Position numbers and translations under genes: made by a program. This document shows positions 1-6,945 of a stretch of 24,796 nt of DNA, in pieces. The notes beneath the pieces are model-generated. The model was given only the letters and a program-made list of their open reading frames with translations, ran no database searches and was not told the DNA's origin. Within the stretch, counting starts at the first letter, position 1. Each line of letters begins with the position of its first letter. Origin of the DNA: a virus; IMG/VR virus record IMGVR_UViG_3300032278_001503, positions 1-24,796 of that record. One strand, 5' to 3'.

Positions 1-78
1 CTCGATTTCTTTCAGTTTCTTAACCGAGTTTTTCAGTTGAACTTGTTTACGTAAGGCGTAGGCAGTTTTCTGTTTCAC
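1..78 (-). CDS. Partial gene, N-terminal 26 codons, function unknown
   Basis: An open frame enters from the left edge and begins at a GTG (76-78) preceded by a GGAGG ribosome site with a 5-base spacer. It is open for all 26 codons to base 1 and is rich in lysine, glutamine and leucine, like the start of a basic helical protein. An ATG at 80-82 just upstream is in another frame and stops after 11 codons, so GTG is preferred. The remainder lies outside the window, so no family can be assigned. It is the last gene seen of the minus-strand run that includes the small membrane protein just upstream. Confidence 0.5.
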   Translation of the reverse strand, partial: MKQKTAYALRKQVQLKNSVKKLKEIE

Positions 79-118
79 TCATTCCTCCGTTATTATGGGA
101 AAATTAAGTCAAGGTCTC

Positions 119-229
119 CTATCTCTGAATGGTGTCTATGAACTTGTTCCAGGTTTTAACTGCTATTGTTTTCTCTTTAGCAAACCAACCTAGAGCAAAG
201 CCTACAATAAACATAAATGTTGTAAACAT
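119..229 (-). CDS. Small single-pass membrane protein, 36 aa
   Basis: A 36-codon frame starts at ATG 227-229 with an AAGGAG ribosome site four bases upstream; that site overlaps the stop codon of the lipoprotein gene before it. Residues 1-17 are strongly hydrophobic (Phe, Met, Ile, Val, Gly) and the rest is basic and polar, so a single membrane-anchored helix with a cytoplasmic tail is likely. It is too short for ordinary gene calling. The tight coupling to the upstream gene and the strong ribosome site argue that it is translated. Function unknown; tiny membrane proteins of this type are common between larger genes in T4-like phages. Confidence 0.6.
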   Translation of the reverse strand: MFTTFMFIVGFALGWFAKEKTIAVKTWNKFIDTIQR

Positions 230-237
230 ATTTCTCC

Positions 238-798
238 TTATCTAGTTAATTGAATTGTGATGGCAACTTTCTGATGATTGAAAGGAGGCTTGTTTCGTTG
301 TCGTAAAACAAACGTCTTTCCACCATACTCATACGTTACACGATAATGTGAAAGTTCACGTGTGGTAGTTTCGTGATAAGTCGTATTGCAATGCCTTTGG
401 TTACTAGAATGTGCGTGCCCATCTTCCATATTGTTAGCAATTACACCACCAACTACTGCACCGGCAACGGTTGCCCCTGCATCGTGATTACCAATTTGAT
501 TTCCGATTACGCCACCGATGATAGCACCCATTAATTCGTTAGCGATATTGTGGTCGCTATTATGATAATTGGTACTGTGGTCATAATGACAATCCGTGTG
601 TCTTGGTGTGCGTACAGTTCGGTACACCTCTTCAACACTATGTATTTTTGCGAAGTCGGTATATGTTACCATTCCGTTTGCTCCGCCTCTTTGCAAGCCG
701 CCTCTGTCAAATCCGCCGTGGTCTGCTGAAACGGTAGTAGGATATGTTGCACAAGCGGAAGTCATTACTGCTAGTGCCAATATTGTGGTTAGTTTCAT
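238..798 (-). CDS. Glycine-zipper outer-membrane protein, rickettsial 17 kDa antigen type
   Basis: The start is placed at ATG 796-798 because AAGGAG lies eight bases upstream; an earlier in-frame start at 831 has no such site. The 186-residue product opens with a signal peptide (residues 1-15) ending near Cys16. The residues before that Cys (Thr-Ser-Ala) are a poor lipobox, so either a lipoprotein or a type I-cleaved protein is possible. Residues 90-123 hold a glycine zipper with repeated GxxxG spacing (GAIIGGVIG and AGAVVGGVI), the hallmark of the glycine-zipper 2TM / 17 kDa surface antigen family. The C-terminal part (HYRVTYEYGGKTFVLR) matches the usual end of that family. In bacteria these are outer-membrane proteins. 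In a phage it may alter the host envelope or superinfection; that is inference. Confidence 0.8.
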   Translation of the reverse strand: MKLTTILALAVMTSACATYPTTVSADHGGFDRGGLQRGGANGMVTYTDFAKIHSVEEVYRTVRTPRHTDCHYDHSTNYHNSDHNIANELMGAIIGGVIGNQIGNHDAGATVAGAVVGGVIANNMEDGHAHSSNQRHCNTTYHETTTRELSHYRVTYEYGGKTFVLRQRNKPPFNHQKVAITIQLTR

Positions 799-823
799 CG
801 ATAGTCTCCTTCCAGTTTTAAAA

Positions 824-949
824 TCAATCAAAAAGTTTTACCAGGATGACAACTTGGATAATGAGAACAATCAGAGGAATAATAGTACGTACTAATTCCA
901 TCTGGTGATTACATTTGTCAAGTGCTATTTCTAGTTTATTCTTTTGCAT
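824..949 (-). CDS. Small single-pass membrane protein, 41 aa
   Basis: A 41-codon frame begins at ATG 947-949 with AAGGT about four bases upstream. Residues 1-20 are polar and could form a short amphipathic helix. Residues 22-39 are almost entirely Ile, Leu and Val, a clear transmembrane helix at the C-terminus. It lies directly downstream of a consensus promoter (978-1006) and just upstream of the glycine-zipper protein, so that promoter would transcribe both. It is not recognisable by sequence. C-terminal anchors of this kind are seen in small phage inner-membrane proteins, but no function can be claimed. Confidence 0.6.
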   Translation of the reverse strand: MQKNKLEIALDKCNHQMELVRTIIPLIVLIIQVVILVKLFD

Positions 950-977
950 ATTTACCTTTTTTCTTCATTATGTGTAT

Positions 978-1006
978 ATTATACTCTAATTTAGGGCCGC
1001 TGTCAA
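978..1006 (-). promoter_or_regulatory. Consensus sigma70-type promoter, probably early
   Basis: Read on the minus strand, TTGACA (1001-1006) and TATAAT (978-983) are separated by exactly 17 bases. An A-tract and GAG precede the -35. The site overlaps the last codons of the deoxyribonucleotidase gene and would start transcription of the 41-aa membrane protein and the glycine-zipper gene. Confidence 0.85.
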
Positions 1007-1480
1007 CTCTTTTTTTACCTTTGTGAGGCTATCTTTATTCGCCTGATAGCGAATTCCTATGCCGCCCTTTGCAATCCAGTTGCTGATGTTCTCCGGTTTA
1101 TCGTCAATCAGAACATTTGGTTTACCATTCTTCACTGCATATTTTGGCTTGTTGCTCGTCAGAATGAGGTTCTCACCCTTAGGTGGAACAAATCCTTTCT
1201 CACTCAACCAGACTTTCTTCCAATATGAAGAGTTCTTGTGGTCACCGCGTAGTGGTGAGGAACAGATTCCCCAATCATCACCAGCGAATTTCTTCACTAA
1301 GTCAACCAACGCTTTAGACGTTGGGTATAATTCCAGCGTGTTAAAGAAGTCGGTCTTGGCTAGTTCGTTAATCTTAGTCTCAATATCTTCTACGTCTTTC
1401 CAGTGCTTTTTGCCGTTTGCTTCTGCAAATGCTTTGAAAAAGTCAGCAATCACACCATCCATATCTAAGTAAACTGTCAT
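986..1480 (-). CDS. 5'(3')-deoxyribonucleotidase-like HAD phosphatase
   Basis: The 164-residue product has HAD motif I near its start (YLDMDGVIADF, with the two catalytic Asp), motif II around ICSSP, and a C-terminal acidic motif (LIDDKPENI). This layout matches the NT5C-type 5'(3')-deoxyribonucleotidases, which remove phosphate from deoxynucleoside monophosphates and are known from T4-like cyanophages. The start at 1480 is chosen because the product then begins just before motif I and leaves a leader below the promoter at 1514-1542. The longer frame from 1507 would begin right at the predicted transcription start. With nrdAB upstream it fits nucleotide-pool control during phage replication. 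Substrate preference cannot be read from sequence. Confidence 0.8.
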   Translation of the reverse strand: MTVYLDMDGVIADFFKAFAEANGKKHWKDVEDIETKINELAKTDFFNTLELYPTSKALVDLVKKFAGDDWGICSSPLRGDHKNSSYWKKVWLSEKGFVPPKGENLILTSNKPKYAVKNGKPNVLIDDKPENISNWIAKGGIGIRYQANKDSLTKVKKELTAALN

Positions 1481-1513
1481 ATATTTTTTTAACTCTTTCT
1501 CAATCATAACTCT

Positions 1514-1542
1514 ATTATACTGTATTCGAGTCGGTATGTCAA
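1514..1542 (-). promoter_or_regulatory. Consensus sigma70-type promoter, probably early
   Basis: On the minus strand TTGACA (1537-1542) and TATAAT (1514-1519) are 17 bases apart, with an A-tract and GGG before the -35. It precedes the deoxyribonucleotidase gene, and its predicted start point falls near base 1507, which supports the inner start codon at 1480. Confidence 0.85.
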
Positions 1543-1567
1543 CCCTTTTTTAACACTTTTTTTGCAT

Positions 1568-1624
1568 ATTTTACCGTTTTTTGTCGTTTTGGTAAAATTG
1601 TTGCAAAAATACAACAGATTTTAC
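1568..1624 (-). repeat. Overlapping inverted repeats, possible attenuator or terminator
   Basis: ATTTTACC (1568-1575) is complementary to GGTAAAAT (1591-1598). The latter, with the next bases to 1603, can instead pair with CAACA and ATTTTAC (1612-1624, one bulged G) to form a 12-bp stem. The two stems are mutually exclusive. They lie between the 29-aa micro-ORF and the deoxyribonucleotidase promoter. No clean U-tract follows on the minus strand, so the role is uncertain. Confidence 0.4.
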
Positions 1625-1710
1625 GGCATTCGGTCGTGGTCTCTCCAGAGTATCCAGATGACCACGACCCCGAACGCACATATCCACTGATATATTATTG
1701 GTAAATCCAT
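1621..1710 (-). CDS. Small single-pass membrane protein, 29 aa
   Basis: A 29-codon frame starts at ATG 1708-1710, directly after the TAA of the SbmA-like gene, with AAGG five bases upstream inside that gene's last codons. Residues 4-22 are hydrophobic and aromatic, enough for one membrane helix, and the tail (RDHDRMP) is charged. The start is likely coupled to translation of the transporter, so it may be a small partner of that transporter; this is inference from position alone. It resembles nothing I can name. Confidence 0.5.
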   Translation of the reverse strand: MDLPIIYQWICAFGVVVIWILWRDHDRMP

Positions 1711-2745
1711 TTATACCTTGGTTTCATATTTTATTAAATTCCCCTCAAATTCGTGTAGACGTTTCCAGATAGAACGTAGTTCTGTAATCGTGGTCCAGTT
1801 GTGTAAGAATAGAGCGAATCCGCCGTGTACTTTGCTGAACGCATTACTGACTTGAACTAGGATTCCTAGCATTATTGCACCAGTAAATAGACTCGGCCCC
1901 ATAATCAAATATGGAACGATAATCATAAACTGGTCATATGTAATCATCCAAGTATCGAAATATCCGTAATGTAGATACAGACGATGATAGTTGAATCTTA
2001 TGCCTGTGAATAGACTCCATATCGTTTCTGGTTTGGCATAATTAATCTTGTCATCTTCACCAAGCACTAAGTCTTTTCTGAAGGCCGCTTCTACTTTCTG
2101 ATTGTTGTATTCCAGTCCTGGAAGTTTCCAACCAACGAACCAACTGATTACTACACCGCCCAAAGATACGACAAGCGTTACCCAAACTAATGAGCCGGGA
2201 ATATCACTGAAAAATGGAATCGTTACGTGAACGCTCAATGCCCAAAGAACTGGGATAAACGCTACGAGTGTCATTACTGCTCGGACTACTTGTAAACCTA
2301 GACCTTCAACAATTCTGGCAAATCTATTACAGTCTTCCTGTATACGCTGACTTGCCCCTTCGATTTCTTCTTTAACAGTTTTCCATCTCGGAATATAATC
2401 AAAAGTAATTGATTCTCGCCATCGTAGTCCATACAATCGAGTAAACCAACCTGTTAGTACGGCTAACAATACATATGGAAATGCCAGTACAGCGAAAGAA
2501 GGTTCACCTTCAAACCCGTTAGTCCAGTAAGCAATACTGACTAACTTATCATAGAATAACGCAATACCTTCTGCTTGTCTGTCTGAATATTCAGCGGATG
2601 TTTGTAGTAAATTATAGAAGCCTCCGTACCATCTGTTTATCGCTACTGTAATTTGTACTTGTATCCATAGAGAAGCAATTAATAATGCCCCTCCACCGTA
2701 GGCCCATAAGGCCCATTTCTTACTTCTATAAAACGCTCTAATCAT
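1711..2745 (-). CDS. sbmA: SbmA/BacA-family peptide transporter homologue
   Basis: The 344-residue product is a polytopic membrane protein that follows E. coli SbmA closely along its length. Shared stretches include NRWYGGFYNLLQT, IEGASQRIQED, VGWKLPGLEYNNQKVEAAFR, LVLGEDD, NYHRLYLHYGYF and a closing WTTITELRSIWKRL. SbmA and BacA are proton-driven inner-membrane importers of peptides and peptide antibiotics. The phage protein is about 60 residues shorter because the first N-terminal segment of SbmA is missing; the core is intact. ATG 2743-2745 is chosen over a GTG six bases upstream because GAGGA is nine bases from it. It lies downstream of nrdB in the same direction. Its role in infection is unknown: peptide or cofactor import, or a change in antibiotic sensitivity, are possibilities. 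Confidence 0.88.
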   Translation of the reverse strand: MIRAFYRSKKWALWAYGGGALLIASLWIQVQITVAINRWYGGFYNLLQTSAEYSDRQAEGIALFYDKLVSIAYWTNGFEGEPSFAVLAFPYVLLAVLTGWFTRLYGLRWRESITFDYIPRWKTVKEEIEGASQRIQEDCNRFARIVEGLGLQVVRAVMTLVAFIPVLWALSVHVTIPFFSDIPGSLVWVTLVVSLGGVVISWFVGWKLPGLEYNNQKVEAAFRKDLVLGEDDKINYAKPETIWSLFTGIRFNYHRLYLHYGYFDTWMITYDQFMIIVPYLIMGPSLFTGAIMLGILVQVSNAFSKVHGGFALFLHNWTTITELRSIWKRLHEFEGNLIKYETKV

Positions 2746-2750
2746 AATCA

Positions 2751-2764
2751 CGCTTCCTCAAGCG
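2751..2764 (-). promoter_or_regulatory. Hairpin with the ribosome site of the SbmA-like gene in its loop
   Basis: On the minus strand CGCTT and AAGCG form a perfect 5-bp stem whose 4-base loop is GAGG, the ribosome site for the transporter gene. Folding could limit or present the site. It lies in the 28-base gap after nrdB. Confidence 0.45.
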
Positions 2765-2773
2765 TATCTCTAG

Positions 2774-3937
2774 TTATAAATCATCTAATGCAAAGTCCTC
2801 ATCTTTACTGTTGTCAATCGCCGCTATGTAATTTACAGACTCAATTTCTTGAGGTGCCGATTTCACATTGCTCGAATCAAGGTAGTTATCTACCCACGGT
2901 ATTGGGTTAAATAACTGGTCGTTCAGTCCAATCTTCTTAGGATTCAGTCCGATATTCTTCATTCTGACCCAGAAGATATAATCTATATAATCTTTCAAAA
3001 TCTGTGCGTTCATACCAATCAAAGGTGTGCCCTTAGAGAATAGATATTCAATCCACTCCATCTCTTCTTCGTATGCTACTTTAAACATATCATACGTTTC
3101 ATCATCGAGGTCTTTGATAATTTCTTTGAATCCTTCGTTCTTATCAGACCGGAGAAGCATCAGGACACGCTGGAATACGTCTAAGTGTATCATTTCATCT
3201 CTAGCAATCAATTTGAATATATTGCTGGAACCAGTCATTAACTTGACAGGTTGCTCAGAGAAGGACCAGTTAGTCACAAATGTAGCAAAGAATCTGATTC
3301 CTTCAAACATATTAAATGCTAGAGCCGCTTTGTATATGGCGGTCTTAATCATTTTCTCGTTAACTTCTTTATAAATCTTCTTTCCGCCATTCTTGATGGA
3401 TGTCTCATTTGCTTCCATCTTTTCAAAGACGCTATTAGACCAATCAAAGGCACTGAGTAGGCTCGTTGCTCGTTTTTGAATATACTCATCATCTATAATC
3501 GACTCGACAAAATCATCAATGTCATTATAGATGGCACGAACCATCTCTGTATATGATTCAGAGTGGAGTAATTCGTTGTTCTGGTGATTTGTTATGTAGA
3601 GTTCCCATTCAGGATTGTTGGACAGACCACCGTTATTAAATAACTGGAGTGGTGCCCTACCCGCCATTGAGTCTAGCGTAATTGCAAATTTTAGACCTGC
3701 TTCGTAGATGTGTCTACCCGCTTCGTCAAGACTATCGAAATCTGTTTTGTCCTTGGACAAGTCAATCTCATTCTTACTCCAATTTCCAATCGCTCTCAAC
3801 TCTTCAGCGAAATCTAGAATCCACTTATACTTGGGGTCGTGATAGGTTTGAATATTCCTATGACCAGAATCTGGTCCGAGAAATAGACGAGTTTTCTTGC
3901 TGTTTACTGTATCTCCAAGTGAGAATATATTACTCAT
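2774..3937 (-). CDS. nrdB: Class Ia ribonucleotide reductase, small (radical) subunit
   Basis: A 387-residue R2 protein. It supplies the tyrosyl radical that NrdA uses to reduce ribonucleoside diphosphates to deoxy forms. All metal ligands of the E. coli enzyme can be placed: Asp89, Glu122, His125, Glu212, Glu248 and His251. The radical Tyr is Tyr129 in LLHSESYTE. The C-terminus (DEDFALDDL) is the acidic, hydrophobic tail that docks on NrdA. GGAG lies six bases before the ATG. It follows nrdA by 11 bases, so the two are co-transcribed as in T4. No intron or intein interrupts it. As both the Tyr and the full ligand set are kept, a conventional diiron-tyrosyl enzyme is expected. Confidence 0.97.
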   Translation of the reverse strand: MSNIFSLGDTVNSKKTRLFLGPDSGHRNIQTYHDPKYKWILDFAEELRAIGNWSKNEIDLSKDKTDFDSLDEAGRHIYEAGLKFAITLDSMAGRAPLQLFNNGGLSNNPEWELYITNHQNNELLHSESYTEMVRAIYNDIDDFVESIIDDEYIQKRATSLLSAFDWSNSVFEKMEANETSIKNGGKKIYKEVNEKMIKTAIYKAALAFNMFEGIRFFATFVTNWSFSEQPVKLMTGSSNIFKLIARDEMIHLDVFQRVLMLLRSDKNEGFKEIIKDLDDETYDMFKVAYEEEMEWIEYLFSKGTPLIGMNAQILKDYIDYIFWVRMKNIGLNPKKIGLNDQLFNPIPWVDNYLDSSNVKSAPQEIESVNYIAAIDNSKDEDFALDDL

Positions 3938-3948
3938 TTATTTCTCCG

Positions 3949-6306
3949 TTAAATAGTACAAGCACCGCTCTCGCAGGCTTCATCCCCTTCAATGGGGAGG
4001 TCGTTGTTCATTGACTCTTGATAGTTTAGATTTATTTCGCTCGTATTCTCTTTATCCTTAGAACGGATATAATACAGGCTCTTGAGTCCATATTTATAGG
4101 CTGTTAGAATATCTCGCTTAACTCTATTTGCATCCAGTATCTTCCCTTCAATCTTTGTCAAATCGTACCACTGATTGACACTCATTCCTTGGTCAATAAA
4201 CTTCTGGAGAATTGCCATCAATTTGATATACTCTGAACTGTCGTTATTGGGAAACTCCCACGCTTTCATATAATAACTTTCTTTATCGTAATCTGGCACC
4301 AAACTCTTAACTGTGTATGCGGCAGATTCAAATGTATCTGTCACTGACTGAATTGGGTCGATGCCTTGAGTAGAATTAGAAACGAGGCTAGAACTAGCAG
4401 TTGGCGGAATCGCTGATAGGGTACAGTTCCTCATGCCATATTTTTTTACTTGCTTTCTTAGGTGCTCCCAATCACATAACAGATTATTATCGACAATCTT
4501 ATTCACATTCTTATTGTATGTATCGATTGGAAATTTAACCTCTGAGTATCTACTCTTTTTAAATGCTGTACAAGGACCTCGTTCTTTGGCTAGTCTCATA
4601 CTCGCTTTAATCAGTCCATATTGGAATCGTTCTGCCCATCTGTGTGCTAACTCTTTACTTTTTACAGTGCCGAGTCTTGCTTCGTGTTTAGCGAGAAAAT
4701 GAGCAAAGTCTGAGATACCAATTCCTAAGAATCGATATGCTCTTGTTGGGTATTCGGCCGCGTCTAATGGATATACTTGTATGTCGATTAGATTGTCCAG
4801 AAAACGAACCAACAGATATGTTAGTGCATCAAGTCTAGTAATAGTCTGGAGTTTGCCGAAATTAACACAACTCAGAATGCAGAGGGATATCATACCTTTG
4901 TCGGTATCATAGTCCTCTATATTCTCATACTTAGTAGTTTTCAGTCCCTCGAAAGTCATTGGTTTCGTAGGCAAGAAAATTTCTGAACATAAGTTTGTCT
5001 GTGTGATTGGTTCCTTGAACATACCCTGCTTATTCATATTATCAATGAAATGTATATAGATACGGCCAGTTCCAACTCGTTCTTTGACAAGTTTATTAAA
5101 GATATCAATTGCGGGAACGCTCTTCTTTCTGATTCCACGCTTAGTCTCATATCTTAAATAAGCCTCTTCAAATTTCTTGGTATCTCCATAATGCTCAAAT
5201 AATTCAGGCACATCTTCAGAACTGAATAGGGTAAAGTCCTCTTTCTTCATATATCTATCAATGAAGATACTAGGAACACCAATTGAATAATCTATGAATC
5301 TTGCTCTTGTCGTATTGGAACCTTGATTGTTCTTATACTCAAGAACGTCCATAATCTCCCAATTAAAAATAGGATAGTTTACTACAGTAGCACCAGTCCT
5401 CAGTGAATTTTGTGTGAACTGTTTTGATACTGATTCGATTGCTTTAAGTAATGGAAGTGCGCCAGTATGTTTTACTGTGCCTTGTTTTACTGGAGCGAGA
5501 ACTCCTCTGACTGGGCCCATATCGATACCAATACCTGCCCTCTGACTTGTCATCAATGAAGTAGCATATTCGGTAGCGAGAATCGACTCAGCCGTATCAC
5601 CCATCTTAATCTTACAACACGAACTAAACATTTTCAATTTAGTGCGAACACCAGAGATTACTGGAGTCGGCAGACTTATCTCATCATTCTTTAAAGCATT
5701 GTAGAAGTCAATAACCAAATTCATTCTTGCGCCGTTGCCATTGGAATTTTCATCAGCAAAAATGACCATAGGAATAATCATAAAAGTTTCCTGTGGCATC
5801 TCCAATAGAACGTCTTTATTCTTTACATCTCGGATTAAATACTTTGAGTCTAACTGAACCACGGAAGCATATCCGCGATTTATGTCATTGTCATAATCTA
5901 AAAACGTACCGAGTTCTGCTATCTCTTCTTCGGTATATTTTTCGAGTATGTCAGGCGAGTACAGTTTTCTGTCTACGTGGCCCTTTATGTATTCAAGAAA
6001 TGGCGTGGGCTCAATATTCTTGTATACCTGCTTCCGCATATCAATCATAAGCAAACGCCCTGCAAAGATGTCATAGTCTGGCATCTCAGGACTTATTTTT
6101 TCAGCGGCAGATTTAATTAATGTCTGTTGAATATCTCGTGAAGATATTTTATTGACAATCTTGATGTGGGCGGTAATTGCGGTTTCGGAAACGGATACGT
6201 TCAACCCATTTGAACACCATTCCAGCATCTTGTGTATTTTATCATAATCTAGTGGCTCCAGGGTTCCGTCCCTTTTTCGTACTAGATTTTCCTTAATTTC
6301 AACCAT
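3949..6306 (-). CDS. nrdA: Class I ribonucleotide reductase, large (catalytic) subunit
   Basis: A 785-residue catalytic subunit. Residues 1-90 form an ATP-cone allosteric domain (starting near NLVRKRDG). The active-site motifs are present: the Cys pair in SSCCKIK (230-231), Asn438-Cys440-Glu442 in TNLCSEIF and Cys480 in LSCVNFG. A Tyr-Tyr pair near the end (SLYYIRS) carries the radical, and the C-terminal CESGAC supplies the shuttle cysteines re-reduced by thioredoxin or glutaredoxin. The start at 6306 has GGAG five bases upstream; an in-frame ATG at 6324 has none. It is followed 11 bases later by nrdB. The presence of the ATP cone suggests dATP feedback control is retained, which some phage enzymes lose; this is inference. 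Confidence 0.97.
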   Translation of the reverse strand: MVEIKENLVRKRDGTLEPLDYDKIHKMLEWCSNGLNVSVSETAITAHIKIVNKISSRDIQQTLIKSAAEKISPEMPDYDIFAGRLLMIDMRKQVYKNIEPTPFLEYIKGHVDRKLYSPDILEKYTEEEIAELGTFLDYDNDINRGYASVVQLDSKYLIRDVKNKDVLLEMPQETFMIIPMVIFADENSNGNGARMNLVIDFYNALKNDEISLPTPVISGVRTKLKMFSSCCKIKMGDTAESILATEYATSLMTSQRAGIGIDMGPVRGVLAPVKQGTVKHTGALPLLKAIESVSKQFTQNSLRTGATVVNYPIFNWEIMDVLEYKNNQGSNTTRARFIDYSIGVPSIFIDRYMKKEDFTLFSSEDVPELFEHYGDTKKFEEAYLRYETKRGIRKKSVPAIDIFNKLVKERVGTGRIYIHFIDNMNKQGMFKEPITQTNLCSEIFLPTKPMTFEGLKTTKYENIEDYDTDKGMISLCILSCVNFGKLQTITRLDALTYLLVRFLDNLIDIQVYPLDAAEYPTRAYRFLGIGISDFAHFLAKHEARLGTVKSKELAHRWAERFQYGLIKASMRLAKERGPCTAFKKSRYSEVKFPIDTYNKNVNKIVDNNLLCDWEHLRKQVKKYGMRNCTLSAIPPTASSSLVSNSTQGIDPIQSVTDTFESAAYTVKSLVPDYDKESYYMKAWEFPNNDSSEYIKLMAILQKFIDQGMSVNQWYDLTKIEGKILDANRVKRDILTAYKYGLKSLYYIRSKDKENTSEINLNYQESMNNDLPIEGDEACESGACTI

Positions 6307-6364
6307 TTCGACTCCATAAAACAAATAAGATGCACAATGTCTGCACCTGTAATCTCATTCCCCC

Positions 6365-6393
6365 ATAATATAACTCATATCAATGGGACTCAA
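6365..6393 (-). promoter_or_regulatory. Possible weaker sigma70-type promoter before nrdA
   Basis: On the minus strand TTGAGT (6388-6393) and TATTAT (6365-6370) are 17 bases apart, with an A-tract before the -35 as in the strong promoters here. Each hexamer departs from consensus. It would give nrdA an untranslated leader of about 50 bases. Confidence 0.4.
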
Positions 6394-6433
6394 ACTCTTT
6401 TTCGGCAAGCGACTTTCTATTTATATTTTGGTC

Positions 6434-6859
6434 TTATCTACTGCTGGCAGGAATATCATATTCATTCTTAATGTGTTTCTTTAAGTGTGATGAACTAAAT
6501 CTGTGGTCTCTCCTATTATAGAAGATTTCTATATTGGGGAGATTATCTCCAGAAAATGATTTATTTCTATAATCCTCGCCTATAAATCGTATGTTGATTT
6601 GAAACAATTGAATCAAATCAATCAATTCTTGTTCCGTATTATAAGGAACAATTTCATCAACATATTTAACAGCACTCAACTGTGTATATCTTTCGACTAC
6701 CGACTGGACAGGATACTGTCCATCTTTCTTAGGATTTACATTAAGCCCGACAATTAATCTATCACAATTACTTCGTGATTCCTTTAACATCGCTATGTGG
6801 CCTGCGTGTAACAAATCGAATGACGAACAAGTAAATCCTAATTTTTTTATACTCATCAT
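6434..6859 (-). CDS. Cytidylyltransferase-like nucleotidyltransferase (TagD/RfaE type)
   Basis: A 141-residue single-domain protein of the cytidylyltransferase-like superfamily. HAGH at residues 18-21 is the HxGH signature that binds the nucleotide phosphates, and RFSSSHLKK near residue 127 stands where the family has its ISST-type motif. Size and layout resemble glycerol-3-phosphate cytidylyltransferase and the RfaE nucleotidyl domain, which make CDP-glycerol or ADP/CDP-activated sugars. The start at 6859 has AAGG seven bases upstream, overlaps the stop of the 29-aa micro-ORF, and lies before a second ATG. It is the last gene of a cassette that holds three glycosyltransferase-like genes, so it may make their activated donor. 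The exact substrate cannot be decided; an NMN-type adenylyltransferase is a weaker alternative. Confidence 0.75.
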   Translation of the reverse strand: MMSIKKLGFTCSSFDLLHAGHIAMLKESRSNCDRLIVGLNVNPKKDGQYPVQSVVERYTQLSAVKYVDEIVPYNTEQELIDLIQLFQINIRFIGEDYRNKSFSGDNLPNIEIFYNRRDHRFSSSHLKKHIKNEYDIPASSR

Positions 6860-6945
6860 TCGGCGACCTTCGCTAATTGTGACATTACCCATATTATAAA
6901 CCAAATTGCAGTTAGTCCAAGAACTACGTCTGCAAGTTTGCTCAC
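6856..6945 (-). CDS. Small single-pass membrane protein, 29 aa
   Basis: A 29-codon frame starts at GTG 6943-6945, overlapping the stop of the glycosyltransferase gene by four bases (GTGA), with AAGGA about eight bases upstream. It ends at a TGA that overlaps the start of the nucleotidyltransferase. Residues 6-20 form a hydrophobic helix with two Trp. Its precise fit between two coupled genes and the ribosome site support translation. It could tether the cassette enzymes to the membrane, but only position suggests this. Confidence 0.55.
   Translation of the reverse strand: MSKLADVVLGLTAIWFIIWVMSQLAKVAE

Noticed and set aside
46-82. ATG-started frame of 11 codons at the left edge
   Set aside because: It stops almost at once; the GTG four bases on gives an open frame to the window edge with a good ribosome site.
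898-920. TTGACA-like hexamer inside the 41-aa gene
   Set aside because: No -10 hexamer is found at 16-18 bases; probably coding sequence only.
4091-4098. TATAAATA on the minus strand inside nrdA
   Set aside because: It encodes Tyr-Lys-Tyr in a conserved stretch near the end of nrdA, and no late-type gene follows directly; probably chance.
6307-6345. 19-codon ORF overlapping the nrdA start
   Set aside because: Its ribosome site abuts the ATG, it is very short and has no distinctive composition.
6307-6352. Cys-rich reading (YRCRHC) just upstream of and in frame with nrdA
   Set aside because: It follows an in-frame TGA and has no start codon or ribosome site of its own; looks like a zinc-ribbon by chance.
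6418-6425. TATAAATA on the minus strand before nrdA
   Set aside because: nrdA is expected to be early, the element is over 100 bases from its start, and the region is A+T-rich. Possible but not supported enough to list.
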